The position numbers were made by a program, and so were the translations under genes. The notes beneath the pieces are model-generated. The model searched no databases, had not been told where the DNA came from, and saw nothing but the letters and a program-made list of their open reading frames with translations. Positions 57,001 to 63,353 of a stretch of DNA of 64,000 bases are shown here, piece by piece. Source of the DNA: Paragonimus skrjabini miyazakii (Eukaryota > Platyhelminthes > Trematoda > Plagiorchiida > Troglotrematidae); contig JTDE01021195.1 of NCBI GenBank assembly GCA_014338405.1, positions 1-64,000 of the forward strand. The letters run 5' to 3'. Within the stretch, counting starts at the first letter, position 1; every line of letters starts with the position of its first letter.

Positions 57001-60000
57001 AGATAGTAAACATCGATCATTCAATGCAAAAATTGCAGAACACTCCAAGCTATGTTTTCAAAGAAAATTCGTGGGCAAAATTACGCTCACCAAACGACAG
57101 TCTGCTGGCTACTAGAAGAAGATCTAAAGTGATCAAAAGAGCGCAAGCTATGCAACCAGCTCATCAAACCTTCAAGGATTTTCCTGGTATTTCCAAATTA
57201 CTGAAATGTACGTTCATTTAGAACAAAGCAGTCTCTGGTTTGTTGACCATGAATGTGTGCTAACGCCATGTATGGAGGTGATAACATACTTTAAAATTAT
57301 TCTTCATTAGGGTTTCTGAATTTCGTATGACTTTCAGTTAATGTACCGTAAAATAACTATATGTCGTAGAACAAACTCCACGTGCATTCGACTTGATTGT
57401 CAACAGACGGCCAATTGGTATCTCGTCCACTTCTCAACTGATGAGAAGTAGTCACAAGGAAATACCCCTTACAATCCAAGTGTAAGCAGGTTCAGTTTTT
57501 TATTCGTAAAAGACTTGAAATCGTTATAGTTTGATCAGTTGCCTAGGATGCGTACACTAGGTAGATTATATGGGATAGATCACACAGTTTTTTATGCTCC
57601 CATCTTTAGTTCATAATAAATCCGACACGCGATGCGGTACCATTTTTGTCGTAATAAACATAACTGTTAAGCAATTCATTGGTAAATCCACAACAGGATC
57701 AGAACAAAAGAGTTATAGTTTTCGTAATGTTTCGCCCCCCTCGAAAAGCCTTCATGGAGCAACTTTAATCCGAAAAGCTACATTATAAGAACTTCGTTGA
57801 AGGTTATCATCAAATGACATGCGACGTGTAAAAAAACTACCAGTGTGATTGTTTGCTTTACGGGTCACCCAAGGTCATAACAGAAAGAGCATAAAACGGG
57901 CTTAACAGTCTTTGTATGTGTCTGAATATACGTACATCGGGCTAGGATGGGCAACCAGTATACAGCAAGCTTTTCTCGCACGGTTTCATTGTAATTCACC
58001 CAATAAGTCATGTCAGATTGCTGACACTTCCAACCCGTCCGATCGATTGACCGCCTGTAGTGTATTTGTGATCAGCAAGACTTCTGTCGATAGACGTCCT
58101 TCGTGGTTCCAGATACCATTTATTACCACAGCCGGATGATGGAAGTCAATCCGGTGTGTTGGTTGTGGATGAAGTGTGAGTTGGTGGCCGCATCATGTTC
58201 CAGTCTCCGGAATTGTTGCACATCGGTGGGAGGCTTCTTAAAACACCTCACATCTCCTTTGGTATCGAATTCCAGTTTACATGTGGTCTGATTAATGCAA
58301 GAGGCTGCACAATCTTTGCATTCAATTCAGTACACACAGTCTGACCGTTCCAGAGCAAATCGTTTGTTCTTCAGTGGGGGTATTTTACCCTTCGCCATGT
58401 TGATGACTTCACTGGTCACTCTGATTAAAGATCCGACTGCGGTCTTCCAGTGTAGTCTTTTTTTTTAACGAATAACAGTAATCGACAGTCGATTCCTGAG
58501 TTCTCTGATCTAATTACATGCTATCTTCTAAGTTTGACATAACAGCTTGTCACAATGACTGTTAGCTTTCAGCAGTGACCTGACGATCTTGTATTATTTC
58601 AACTTCTTACCCTCAGAACTGATTAAAAACAAGGTCGTGTAAAATATTTGATGCAACCGCCTTTTGACACACACACAGGACGTCCTTAATCAAAGGGAGG
58701 GTACAGATAGAATCGTTTGTCTATTCTGTGTATAATCCCTTTTGGTTGTTCCGAGACGTGTTAGCAGTGTAAGCTCATAACTCTGCGCAGCAACTTCACA
58801 CTTGATTGGTGAAGAATATTTGGAGTTTTGTTGAGGCAAGATGAACATCACTCATACTTGAACTCTATATTCGCATTCAGGTAGACGTCTTTGACTGACT
58901 CCTGCAGAACAGAAAAAATAAATTCGATTGTCACTCGTGTTAGATTACATCACCAGTACATATCCTAGTGCCAGACGGCCTGTGAAATAGCGCAAGGTTC
59001 CCATGAGAGAACCGCGTGGACAACTGCGCCACTGACTACGTATTAGGTACCACCGACTTATCTTACCTTGCCGCTCAGCTTCGTATGCATTCGGTAAAAA
59101 TTCAGGTTGCCAGGTATCCAAACCACTAGATTAAATCTGTGATTTCAAGGTAAGGAAAAGTTTGGATCTCTGGTTCGTGGATAAGGTTAAGTGGGACAGT
59201 TGTATCGTCAGTCGAGACGATTCAGCAAACTGAGTAGTGCTTACCAACAAAAGTGGCGAAATCTGCAGATAATTCCGTCCTGGAGCAGTGATCAACACGG
59301 TTACCCTATCATAATACGAACCGGAATTCAACTCCAAGTTGCAGTAAGAACACATACGATTGACCGGCTATAACAAAAGTAAGAATCGAGTTTTGCATTT
59401 CTTTCTAAAAATGGCCGGCGGGGGTCTATTTGTAATCAGAAGTTTAAAACAAGTGTGAGCGGTCTTCAATTTACACTTATATACCATTTCCATGGTAACA
59501 TATGTCGATATTAATTTAAGATGCCCCAGATAACTGGGTCAAGGCAAACTAGTTTCGTTCACTGTGTGCACCCAGCGGGACCGCGTCCTCTCACTGTGTA
59601 AGAACCAGCCAATCCTTGTGGTTTTTGACCTACCCACGTGCATATTATCCGCGCGAGCTTGTTCGATCTTGAAAACAAACCAACTCTCTTGAAGTATCTT
59701 AAGTTGATATCGAGACCAGAAAATGCATATTATCTACTTGAGCGAGCAAACAGTAGCTAGGAAAACATCCGGTTTCTTTGTCGGTTGGTTTGTTTGGTTT
59801 AAAGACTAACGATTTAATGTACAGTGAGACAGTTATGAAACCTTGCGGTTTGGATCTCCAATGTGCAAACTGTTTGTCAGACCGTACGCACTTTGTAATG
59901 TATTGGTCAGATTTTTACATAGAATGGTCAGTTTTATAGGACTATATGGTAGGAGGAGATACACTGAGTGTTACAATATTTTCACCACCTATGGTTTATT

Positions 60001-61695
60001 GTATCAACAGTGGTAGAGAAACAAATGTTGATGCTAAATACTCACAGTGTCACATAATGCTCCTGGTTTTCAAGTTACCCTCTACGAATTGATGGTATTA
60101 TTGTTATTCTGCTAGTCAGCGATCAGGGCTGAGCAAACATATCCTGTTTAAACTTAATAAACAAAGTCCGTTAATTGTAGTTGGCTATTCTGTTTTTTGT
60201 GTGACTTCAGTCTTGCTACGAGGAAAACAGATCACAGAATCATGGAAGTGAAAAAGTATGATCCATTTGGATGTAATGCTGAGTTGAAGAAAAAATGTTA
60301 ACTAACCGAGAGGGTTATCTGCACGTACGTATGTGCATGAAACTAATCGTAAGACGGGGAGAATGACTTGAATTGAGCGGACAACTATATGTGCAGTATG
60401 CTTCCAACGTAGTGAAGGTTAACGTAGAACTTGAAGAATGTGCAAGGTGACTGATACTATTATAATATCATAGGTTCCATCTTACGTTCATAGACATTAG
60501 AGGCAATACTCTCACTGGCTGATCTACGTACACAACTTTCAGTGCAATGGGCCTAACAGCACGCTACCTTGAGTAATCACTGGAAAGGTGTTACTTTCAC
60601 AGAAGACCAGACTAAAGTGGGCAGCCCAGTGGAACATAATCACATGGAAACCTTCTATAAAAAGATTAGAAATGTATCACAGCTAGAAAGTCTCAGGGTC
60701 TGAGGTTAAAGCTCTTCTAAAGGAAAACAGAAGTAGTAAGTAGACTTTAGTTCTTTTTATCGACATACTTGAAACACGTATTTCATCTGTCGCTATCCAG
60801 ACACGTAATAGGAGGTTTATATACCAACAAGAGGATAAAATAATATGCTCATCACAGCTCTTTAAACCGTCCAGTTCATGTTACCTGTCAAGTGTTTGCA
60901 TGGGCTTGTAGGTAATTATCGCCTGAATCTTATAGAAAATTTACAGTGAACAAGCACAAAACGTTATGCAGAAGGGAACGGTAGCTTCAAATTAGTCAAA
61001 CATATCACAAGTTGGATAACCTTGAATATGTAGCAGGGAGATATTCACTGCTAAAAACGAACAAAAAACACATTGTTAACAGTTGTGAAGTTCGACTCAG
61101 AATGGCGCTATCTGAAGCGGCCTTGTAAACATTTCGTACCCATTTTTACATTTTCCGATTGCGGTTAGTTTAGTAATATTTGGAACAGTTAACTAATCAC
61201 CACAAACGCTGTGCTCCATAGCATTCCACCGCGCAAAATACGACATCTCCAATTTAGATATACCTGAGTTGTTTGAAAAATTCCGCTAAGCTCACAGTTA
61301 GTACGCTCACAGTAAGCGAGCACTGAAATAATTTTGAATTATTTACACTGTTAGATAACTTGAAGCACTTCAGTTTCTACATAGAAAGCCGTTTAATAAT
61401 CATCAGCACTGTTTTGAATCCGATACTTTGATTGCGAACGCTGACAAATCACACGTTGCTAACAATATGATCATTGCATACCTCTGTTCACTTAGATCCT
61501 ATTGACTGGACAAATTCCGAAAAACGGTGCATCAACCTCTATCCCAATGATATTTGCTTATCATGGTCCTACTCCGGATACTGCAACTACAAACACGTGG
61601 TTTACTTGTGTCGCAAAAGCTGTACTGGTTGCTTTGAAGAAATCGATGGAATCACCAGAAATCGAATCCGGAACAACAGATTTCCCACTCGATGA
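2846..61695 (+). CDS. Secreted astacin (M12A) metallopeptidase with seven ShKT domains, ten exons
   Basis: Spliced CDS: 2846-3038, 9299-9431, 10693-10765, 17242-17445, 23182-23314, 37431-37508, 51571-51744, 52957-53351, 56625-57207, 61496-61695. All borders are GT/AG, all phases agree, and the sum is 721 codons plus stop. Order in the protein: signal peptide about 1-22; short pro-segment ending in RQRR (27-30); catalytic domain about 31-245 with WPNGIIPY (40-47), HELAHALGLMHE (139-150) and Cys83, Cys111, Cys131 and Cys244 at the positions of the family's two disulfides; basic Cys-rich linker 246-271; ShKT domains at about 278-315, 331-365, 392-428, 446-479, 498-532, 536-571 and 667-701. Astacins are secreted zinc endopeptidases; ShKT modules are thought to position or regulate the enzyme. 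Substrate and tissue cannot be inferred. Odd points are the Met-turn SITLY and a prodomain without FxGD. Exon 6 and the end of exon 9 are the least certain parts; extra phase-1 exons in the two 14-kb introns cannot be excluded. Confidence 0.92.
3039..9298 (+). other. Intron 1 (6.3 kb)
   Basis: Donor GGTAATTAG, acceptor CCCATTTAG. Apart from a degenerate tRNA-like repeat at 8635-8699 I see nothing recognisable. The 112-codon minus frame at 3356-3694 shows no family motif. Confidence 0.8.
8635..8699 (+). repeat. Degenerate tRNA-like (SINE head) segment
   Basis: TGTCACAGTGG followed by TTAGCGC resembles an RNA polymerase III A box. ACGTTCGAATAA, 54 bp further on, resembles a B box. It cannot fold as a clean tRNA, so it looks like a decayed tRNA-derived repeat related to the family at 27.5, 55 and 63 kb. 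Confidence 0.45.
9299..9431 (+). CDS. Exon 2: astacin domain, N-terminal lobe
   Basis: The acceptor is CCCATTTAG ending at 9298. With the one base left from exon 1 the frame gives D65, then IDIKLIRKAMSIIEKETCVV. This matches the astacin helix pattern I-x-x-A-M-x-x-I-E-x-x-T-C-V-x-F. Cys83 is the expected partner of Cys244 in exon 5. The segment ends SSYIEIVGRED, the usual strand before the first small disulfide loop. The donor is GACAG/GTTTGT, phase 2 (two bases of a Ser codon remain). The open frame runs on to 9582, but that part is intron. Confidence 0.92.
9432..10692 (+). other. Intron 2 (1.26 kb)
   Basis: Donor CAG/GTTTGT, acceptor CATTTCCAG. It contains an antisense RTE-like reverse transcriptase fossil near its 5' end. 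Confidence 0.85.
9717..9923 (-). pseudogene. RTE-like reverse transcriptase fragment (fossil)
   Basis: The minus-strand frame contains VNHSFTIKLGVVQAV and later LIISGHLGDYVGY. It resembles the RTE-clade RT core, where S-F-x-I-K-x-G-V-R-Q-G-C leads to L-x-D-L-x-Y-A-D-D. The catalytic YADD is replaced and the GVRQGC motif is damaged, so it is dead. It lies antisense inside intron 2. Confidence 0.6.
10693..10765 (+). CDS. Exon 3: 73-bp exon carrying the CYS...C disulfide loop of the astacin domain
   Basis: This exon is far too short to stand out as an open frame. It is bounded by TTTCATTTCCAG (acceptor, ending 10692) and ACA/GTAAGT (donor at 10766). Joined in phase 2 to exon 2 it reads S109 then DCYSQLGMVGNGKNELVLNS and LCRT (to 133). 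This is the astacin segment GC-x-S-x-V-G-R-x-G-G-x-Q-x-x-S-L-x-x-x-C that always precedes the zinc motif. Cys111 and Cys131 are the second conserved disulfide. It ends in phase 0, exactly as exon 4 requires. Confidence 0.9.
13545..13790. repeat. Copy of the tRNA-like/foldback repeat family (partial)
   Basis: AGAGTGGTAAACTG and GAGGCAAC (about 13555-13580) resemble the head at 63.13 kb. The stretch CTTCAAGTTGAAATCATCG (from about 13629) aligns with 55.4 kb. From about 13675 a minus-oriented tail matches the reverse complement of the family's 3' end (TACTGATAAATAATAGAGGA, then TTGAAAAG and GATCGCAGCT). Confidence 0.5.
15594..15735 (+). repeat. Copy of the foldback repeat family, plus orientation
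   Basis: It reads GTGCACTACTAACCAGCTC, then GTGCGACAGCTGTGACCAG and later CCGTACTACTTATCAAT. Each block matches, in the same order, the right arm at 63183-63345 (CACTACTGACGAGCTC, ATGCGACAGCTGCGATCA, CCTACTACTCATCAGCAAT). Confidence 0.6.
16726..16772 (+). ncRNA. Hammerhead-ribozyme-like motif of Penelope type
   Basis: Core CTGAGGA (16733-16739) fits CUGANGA. Stem II is GGCCAC/GTGGTT (16741-16746 with 16752-16757). GAAA is at 16758-16761. Stem I pairs AACACTC (16726-16732) with GAGTATT (16766-16772), 6 of 7 positions. The predicted cleavage site follows GTA at 16765. Between GAAA and the cleavage site there is only the palindrome ACGT, so stem III could form only between two copies. Minimal dimeric hammerheads of this kind are known from terminal repeats of Penelope-like elements. 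One extra A before stem II and one mismatch may weaken it. Confidence 0.55.
17242..17445 (+). CDS. Exon 4: zinc-binding catalytic core of the astacin
   Basis: The acceptor TTTTTCACATACAG ends at 17241 and the exon is 68 codons in phase 0. It opens VGQIMHELAHALGLMHELMR, containing the HExxHxxGxxHE motif: His139, His143 and His149 are the zinc ligands and Glu140 the general base. RPDRDEHIVV follows, as in other astacins. The end reads FDFQSITLYDPF (190-201), the place of the Met-turn SIMHY. Here Met is Thr196 and His is Leu197, while the tyrosine that ligates zinc in resting astacins is kept as Tyr198. The donor is TTT/GTAAGT. Open sequence from 17446 to 17595 is intron. Confidence 0.95.
17446..23181 (+). 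other. Intron 4 (5.7 kb)
   Basis: Donor TTT/GTAAGT, acceptor TATTCTTCAG. AT-rich with only short frames. The frame at 22021-22257 (78 codons, plus) has no recognisable motif. Nothing else is assigned. Confidence 0.8.
23182..23314 (+). CDS. Exon 5: C-terminal lobe of the astacin domain
   Basis: The acceptor TTATTCTTCAG ends at 23181, phase 0. The exon reads SFTSSAKPAWEPLNPLGDIP and continues to EKDLSFEDAAAINRLYECD (227-245). The pattern L-S-x-x-D-x-x-x-I-N-x-L-Y-x-C is the standard end of an astacin catalytic domain, and Cys244 is the expected partner of Cys83. The region between Tyr198 and Leu230 is short and rich in Pro, consistent with a trimmed C-terminal subdomain. The donor is GATG/GTAAGA, phase 1. 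Confidence 0.92.
26316..26415. other. Assembly gap (100 N)
   Basis: Exactly 100 unknown bases, the size of a standard placeholder, so the true length is unknown. Frames drawn through it are meaningless. Confidence 0.98.
26445..26471. repeat. ATG trinucleotide microsatellite
   Basis: About nine ATG/TGA units at the right end of the inserted element. Read on the minus strand they give a His run, which is not a gene. Confidence 0.9.
27405..27840. repeat. Foldback (inverted) repeat with tRNA-like head
   Basis: The left arm holds CTCGAGTTG ... AGAGCTCGTCAGTAGTGCAC (27482-27520). The right arm holds TACTACTGACGAGCTCTAAC (about 27679-27698) followed by GAATGCGAGAAACGCGACCA. Inside the left arm, on the minus strand, are an A-box-like segment (near 27572-27600) and a B-box-like GTTCAAATC (near 27537-27545). 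The tail to about 27836 follows the family consensus seen at 63.2-63.35 kb, but diverged. Confidence 0.65.
31266..31304. repeat. Short dispersed repeat, mate at 60831-60880
   Basis: GATAAAATGTGCTCACTGTA followed by CCGTCCAGTTCATG resembles GATAAAATAATATGCTCATC ... CCGTCCAGTTCATG at 60.83-60.88 kb. The flanks diverge quickly, so the element type is unknown. Confidence 0.35.
31846..31877 (+). ncRNA. Weak hammerhead-like remnant
   Basis: CTGGCGAAGG (from 31847) and TTGCCGAAACGAG (from about 31868) resemble a Penelope-type hammerhead with CUGANGA changed to CUGGCGA and the usual ACGT changed to ACGA. Stem II is only a few pairs and I could not find a good stem I. It may be a chance match. Confidence 0.22.
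35198..35220 (-). ncRNA. Decayed hammerhead-like remnant next to the Penelope fossil
   Basis: Minus strand TTGACGAGACTGTATC then AAAACGTT. The frame resembles CUGANGA ... GAAACGU with C3 and G12 mutated. It lies about 40 bp beyond the stop of the endonuclease fossil, where a Penelope terminal repeat would be expected. Pairing in stem I is not evident. Confidence 0.3.
35258..35560 (-). pseudogene. Penelope-like element, C-terminal GIY-YIG endonuclease fossil
   Basis: On the minus strand one frame reads GGRTTRCSSERIREHHSAW, then SANVARLVDSHHTINSASSF, SLIYRV, RILANAEAIRIRL and NPPLYTMKRL before a stop at 35258. The order GRT-x-R ... S-E-R-I-x-E-H ... A-x-L-V-D-S-x-H-x-I ... I-Y-R-V ... R-I-L-A-x-A-E-A-I-x-I-R-L ... 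P is what I know from C-termini of Penelope-like proteins. A stop lies just upstream of the GIY-YIG arginine motif, so it is dead. Sequence upstream on the same strand (35881-36222, 113 codons open) has no motif I can name. Confidence 0.7.
37431..37508 (+). CDS. Exon 6: basic cysteine-rich linker between peptidase and ShKT array
   Basis: A 78-bp exon, phase 1 to phase 1, between TGTTTTACAG and GAAT/GTAAGT. It reads AHCSKRRRSCRSDEFRTKTC then RCETAE (246-271), with four cysteines and many Arg/Lys. It does not match a complete ShKT or EGF unit. The assignment rests on phase compatibility with exons 5 and 7, strong splice sites and cysteine richness. It is the weakest internal exon because it lies alone between two introns of about 14 kb. 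Confidence 0.68.
38222..38447 (+). pseudogene. Possible frameshifted remnant of a small membrane protein (unidentified)
   Basis: One frame (from about 38222) reads RAKPIEEYLKMDGPTDSSWE. From about 38280 a different frame continues GRLVITCALFAVVAQVAYKV, LFIMSHPGLLRLRRL and LFYGVTVVAISTILIRVFVQ, ending in TAG at 38445-38447. Two hydrophobic segments separated by a basic loop look like a helical hairpin. The switch of frame suggests a small deletion in an old coding copy. I do not recognise the family. It could also be chance. Confidence 0.3.
46048..46080. repeat. Short dispersed repeat, mate at 58837-58865
   Basis: CAAGATGAACACCACTCGAA then TTTGAGC matches CAAGATGAACATCACTCATA then CTTGAAC at 58.84 kb. 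On the minus strand the first copy lies in two overlapping decayed frames (45570-45845 and 45806-46084). No known motif is seen. Confidence 0.4.
48843..48868. repeat. TA dinucleotide microsatellite
   Basis: An uninterrupted AT run of about 13 units. Confidence 0.95.
51571..51744 (+). CDS. Exon 7: ShKT domain 1
   Basis: A symmetric phase 1-1 exon of 174 bp after a weak acceptor (TTGTGCTTAAAAG), ending at AAAG/GTATGT. It encodes one complete six-cysteine ShKT unit, Cys278, 288, 297, 308, 312 and 315, finishing FCRKTCGRC. A basic tail GIFGKTKPPIK leads to exon 8. A self-contained phase 1-1 module is what exon shuffling would produce. Confidence 0.88.
51745..52956 (+). other. Intron 7 (1.2 kb)
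   Basis: Donor AAAG/GTATGT, acceptor TTTCCATTGCAG. It contains an interrupted TA tract and nothing else recognised. Confidence 0.88.
52702..52748. repeat. Interrupted TA microsatellite
   Basis: TA units broken by single C and A bases. The Tyr/Ile-rich frames on both strands here are translations of the repeat. Confidence 0.92.
52957..53351 (+). CDS. Exon 8: ShKT domains 2 and 3 and the first half of domain 4
   Basis: The acceptor GATTTCCATTGCAG ends at 52956, phase 1. Domain 2 spans residues 331-365 (CLDLEPQDCLGLVAEGYC ... CQRSCGLC). A linker with the basic run AKRQ follows. Domain 3 spans 392-428 and ends CALACGICGG. From Cys446 the exon starts domain 4 (CRNYIDDERCDALANE) and stops in phase 0 at GAG/GTAAGT. 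The intron therefore sits inside domain 4. Confidence 0.93.
53640..54480 (-). pseudogene. CR1-like non-LTR reverse transcriptase, C-terminal part (fossil)
   Basis: Reading down the minus strand: NNLLINVSKCKV (near 54378-54413), then YLDGTKL and GTLVTDSLNLL (near 54250-54330), then FQRGDSKSY (near 54100) and, in the open 123-codon frame at 53655-54026, GKGEHLTGHAPKLDY ... CFKVSV. The series matches CR1/L2-type proteins (iNvsKCkV, Y-x-L-D-G, L-G-V-x-V-T-D-S-L, R-R-x-R-G-D-L, x-R-G-H-x-x-K-L, F-S-x-R-V). Frames change between the blocks and stops occur, so the copy is dead. Confidence 0.72.
55126..55960. repeat. Long imperfect foldback repeat with tRNA-like segments in both arms
   Basis: The left arm (about 55126-55490) and right arm (about 55500-55960) are inverted copies. 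For example GCTGAGGCACATTTTCTTGT on the left answers the reverse complement of ACAAACGAATGTGCCTCAGC on the right, and GGGCTCGTCAGCGGTGCATAC answers GTACACTACTGACGATC. An A-box-like TTGCGCGGTGG sits at about 55733. The outer right end follows the family tail (CAAAATCCCCTTACCAGAAA). Arms are clearly older than those at 63 kb. Confidence 0.65.
56625..57207 (+). CDS. Exon 9: second half of ShKT 4, ShKT 5 and 6, Ser/Thr-rich linker
   Basis: The acceptor CATTTTTGTCAG ends at 56624, phase 0. GKCHGTTLKQCMWSCNQC completes domain 4. After a Thr/Pro linker (about 482-496) domain 5 runs 498-532 (CPRSCKFC at its end) and domain 6 runs 536-571 (CALSCGLC). Residues 572-655 are a low-complexity Ser/Thr/Pro then basic spacer with RRRSK. 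The preferred donor is AAAT/GTACGT at 57208; CCTG/GTATTT at 57187 is also phase 1 and would be seven codons shorter. If not spliced, the frame ends at a TAG at 57219-57221, which would make a shorter isoform. Confidence 0.9.
58010..58370 (-). pseudogene. Second Penelope-like GIY-YIG endonuclease fossil
   Basis: On the minus strand ERSDCVYxIECKDCAASCI is followed by NQTTCKLE, RLEHDAATNSHFIHNQHTGL and finally RRSIDRTGW. This follows the Penelope/Neptune GIY-YIG layout: V-Y-x-I-x-C-x-x-C-x-x-x-Y-I-G-Q-T ... R-L-x-E-H ... H ... I-N-R-x-x-G-W. The YIG tyrosine/glycine core is changed and stops interrupt the frame. It differs from the fossil at 35.3 kb, so two lineages are represented. Confidence 0.65.
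58930..59040 (-). repeat. tRNA-like repeat copy, minus orientation
   Basis: The reverse complement starts near TCAGTGGCGCAGTTGTCCAC (A-box-like TGGCGCAGTTG), continues GCGGTTCTCTCATGGGAACC and ends in a diverged form of GCACTACTGACGAGCTCTAAC. Order and spacing match the plus head at 63.12-63.22 kb. Confidence 0.6.
60831..60880. repeat. Short dispersed repeat, mate at 31266-31304
   Basis: It shares CCGTCCAGTTCATG and a GATAAAAT...ATGCTCA block with 31.27-31.30 kb in the same order. The element is unknown. Confidence 0.35.
61496..61695 (+). CDS. Exon 10: ShKT domain 7 and stop
   Basis: The acceptor CCTCTGTTCACTTAG ends at 61495, phase 1, compatible with exon 9. The exon encodes a complete ShKT unit at 667-701 (Cys667, 676, 685, 694, 698 and 701, ending CRKSCTGC), then a basic tail rich in Arg/Asn, and stops with TGA at 61693-61695. 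Open sequence before 61496 is intron. The second frame open over the same bases is a shadow. Confidence 0.87.
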
Positions 61696-62921
61696 GAAGC
61701 ACTTGGTGCGAAATCCAATGTCCTAAACTTGAACACTATCCCACTGACGCTCGCAGTTAGAACGAAAATGCATTTTTCATGTAACCAGGTTTCTTCCCGA
61801 CACTAGGTTTTGATGAACTTGTCCACAGCCCTAGTTTAGTACAGAATAATTTGCAACATAGCATTAATCATTATCCTGAGAAACAGAAGGTTTTTCAAAC
61901 AAGTTCATTGATCATTAAATAACGTTTACGGTGAAAGTGATTCATACTGTACAAAAATCAACCATTTCTTATTAATCAATTTAAACAAAAAATTATAGCA
62001 TTGAGCTGTTGTTTTCACCGGCGGTTACCTATTCTCTACATTAAAATCGGCTGCTACGTTATGTCTGAAGGTGAGCTGTTGTCCATGTGAAAGGAATTTA
62101 TTACGCTCTATTTGAGTCTTGCCGACAACACTGTCAGTCGGTCAATAGGATTGCTTAGTGAAACTGACAACAAGAATAGAATGAGGGTTAGCGACAACAG
62201 ACTCCACGGTTAGCCGAGCACTGCTGATTTACTTAGCGCGCCGCTTGCATGACGTAGTAAAAACAAGACAGTCCCTATTGTATGCACTGTCTTTAAAGAC
62301 GTCGGTACTGGTGCAGTGAGGTCAAGCGATCTCACTATACCACTCACACTACCATTCAGTAGTGAGGCAGGAATATGGATTCGGACACTGAAATAACTAC
62401 GGGGAGAAAACAAGAAAAAACATTGGAATGCAGTCCGAGATGAAATGATTCTCTGTATATGCAGGAACCAAGCATTGGCAATAGTTGCAACGGTGACGTC
62501 CTAGGATCAATGTCATATGCAAATGAGTGTGTTTGCTTGTTTACTGTGTTGACTCCCACCCCTCGTGTTGGTTTTTCGAATAAACAGTCCTTACGCCACT
62601 CGCATTCCTGGTTCACAACATTGGTTTTCTCACTTTGAACAGAAAATGATCAGACGACATTCGGCATTCTCAGTCAAATTTCGTCAATCATTCTGGTTAC
62701 TATCCATGTTAACTTGAAAGGGGCCGAGTCTAATGCATATAATATACAAACTGTTAGTTCTGGTTTAATTCACTTCCAGGACTTGCATCTGACAAATCTA
62801 GTGGTCGTACTTAAGATTTGTTAATTTTCCTCACTACTTGAAAGTAGTAACATGCTTGTACTCTTCAGAAAGCCGTAAAACTGTCCAGTTATCTCGCACT
62901 GGACTTTCAGATAGCAATTTA
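61696..62921. other. 3' flank and probable 3' UTR, with a polyadenylation signal candidate
   Basis: The nearest signal-like hexamer after the stop is ATTAAA at 61914-61919, 219 bp downstream, with another at about 62040. No canonical AATAAA is seen close by. No other feature is recognised. Confidence 0.45.
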
Positions 62922-63345
62922 ATTTTCATATAGATTGAACATCACCCACAATTGATTGCAGCTGTCGCATTCCCTTAGACTTTCCAGCCGGTCCCTTTCG
63001 AAAAGAAGCACTAGACTCGAGTTTTGATCTCATTAGACCTCGTCAGTAGTGCATATCATCATTACTCACAAGCGAAAGTGGTTGAGTGTTCACATATGAT
63101 AATTCGGTCGTGCCTAATGTGAGGTCAATGGCGCAGTGGTAAACACGGTTGCCTCATGAACAGCGTCCCGGCAGTGGCGAGGATATTCACTACTGACGAG
63201 CTCTAATGAGAGCGAAACTCGAGTCTAGTGTTTCTGCTGTTCGAAAGGGGCCAGCTGGAAAGTCTAAGGGAATGCGACAGCTGCGATCAATTGTGGGTGA
63301 TGTTCAATCTGTATGAAAATGAAAATCCCCTACTACTCATCAGCA
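62922..63345. repeat. Young foldback repeat: about 130-bp inverted arms around a tRNA-like core
   Basis: The left arm 62922-63056 and right arm 63183-63320 are inverted copies that agree almost throughout; I counted only a handful of substitutions and one 3-bp gap. GATTGAACATCACCCACAAT on the left answers ATTGTGGGTGATGTTCAATC on the right. The spacer of about 126 bp carries the A-box-like TGGCGCAGTGG at 63129-63139, followed by TAAACACGGTTGCC. AGCAATTTAATT occurs as a direct 12-bp repeat at 62913-62924 and 63342-63353, at or next to both ends, a possible duplication or shared end sequence. Confidence 0.8.
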
Positions 63346-63353
63346 ATTTAATT

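Larger units (their letters stand above)
57208..61495 (+). other. Intron 9 (4.3 kb)
   Basis: Donor AAAT/GTACGT (or seven codons earlier), acceptor GTTCACTTAG. It contains a Penelope-like fossil (58.0-58.37 kb), a minus copy of the tRNA-like repeat (58.93-59.04 kb) and a weak repeat at 60.83 kb. Confidence 0.82.

Noticed and set aside
61502..61726. Second plus frame over exon 10
   Set aside because: It has no cysteine pattern; the +1 frame encodes a full ShKT domain, so this is a shadow.
63129..63200. tRNA gene
   Set aside because: Only A-box-like sequence is clear. No acceptor stem or anticodon arm can be formed, so it is treated as a tRNA-like repeat head.
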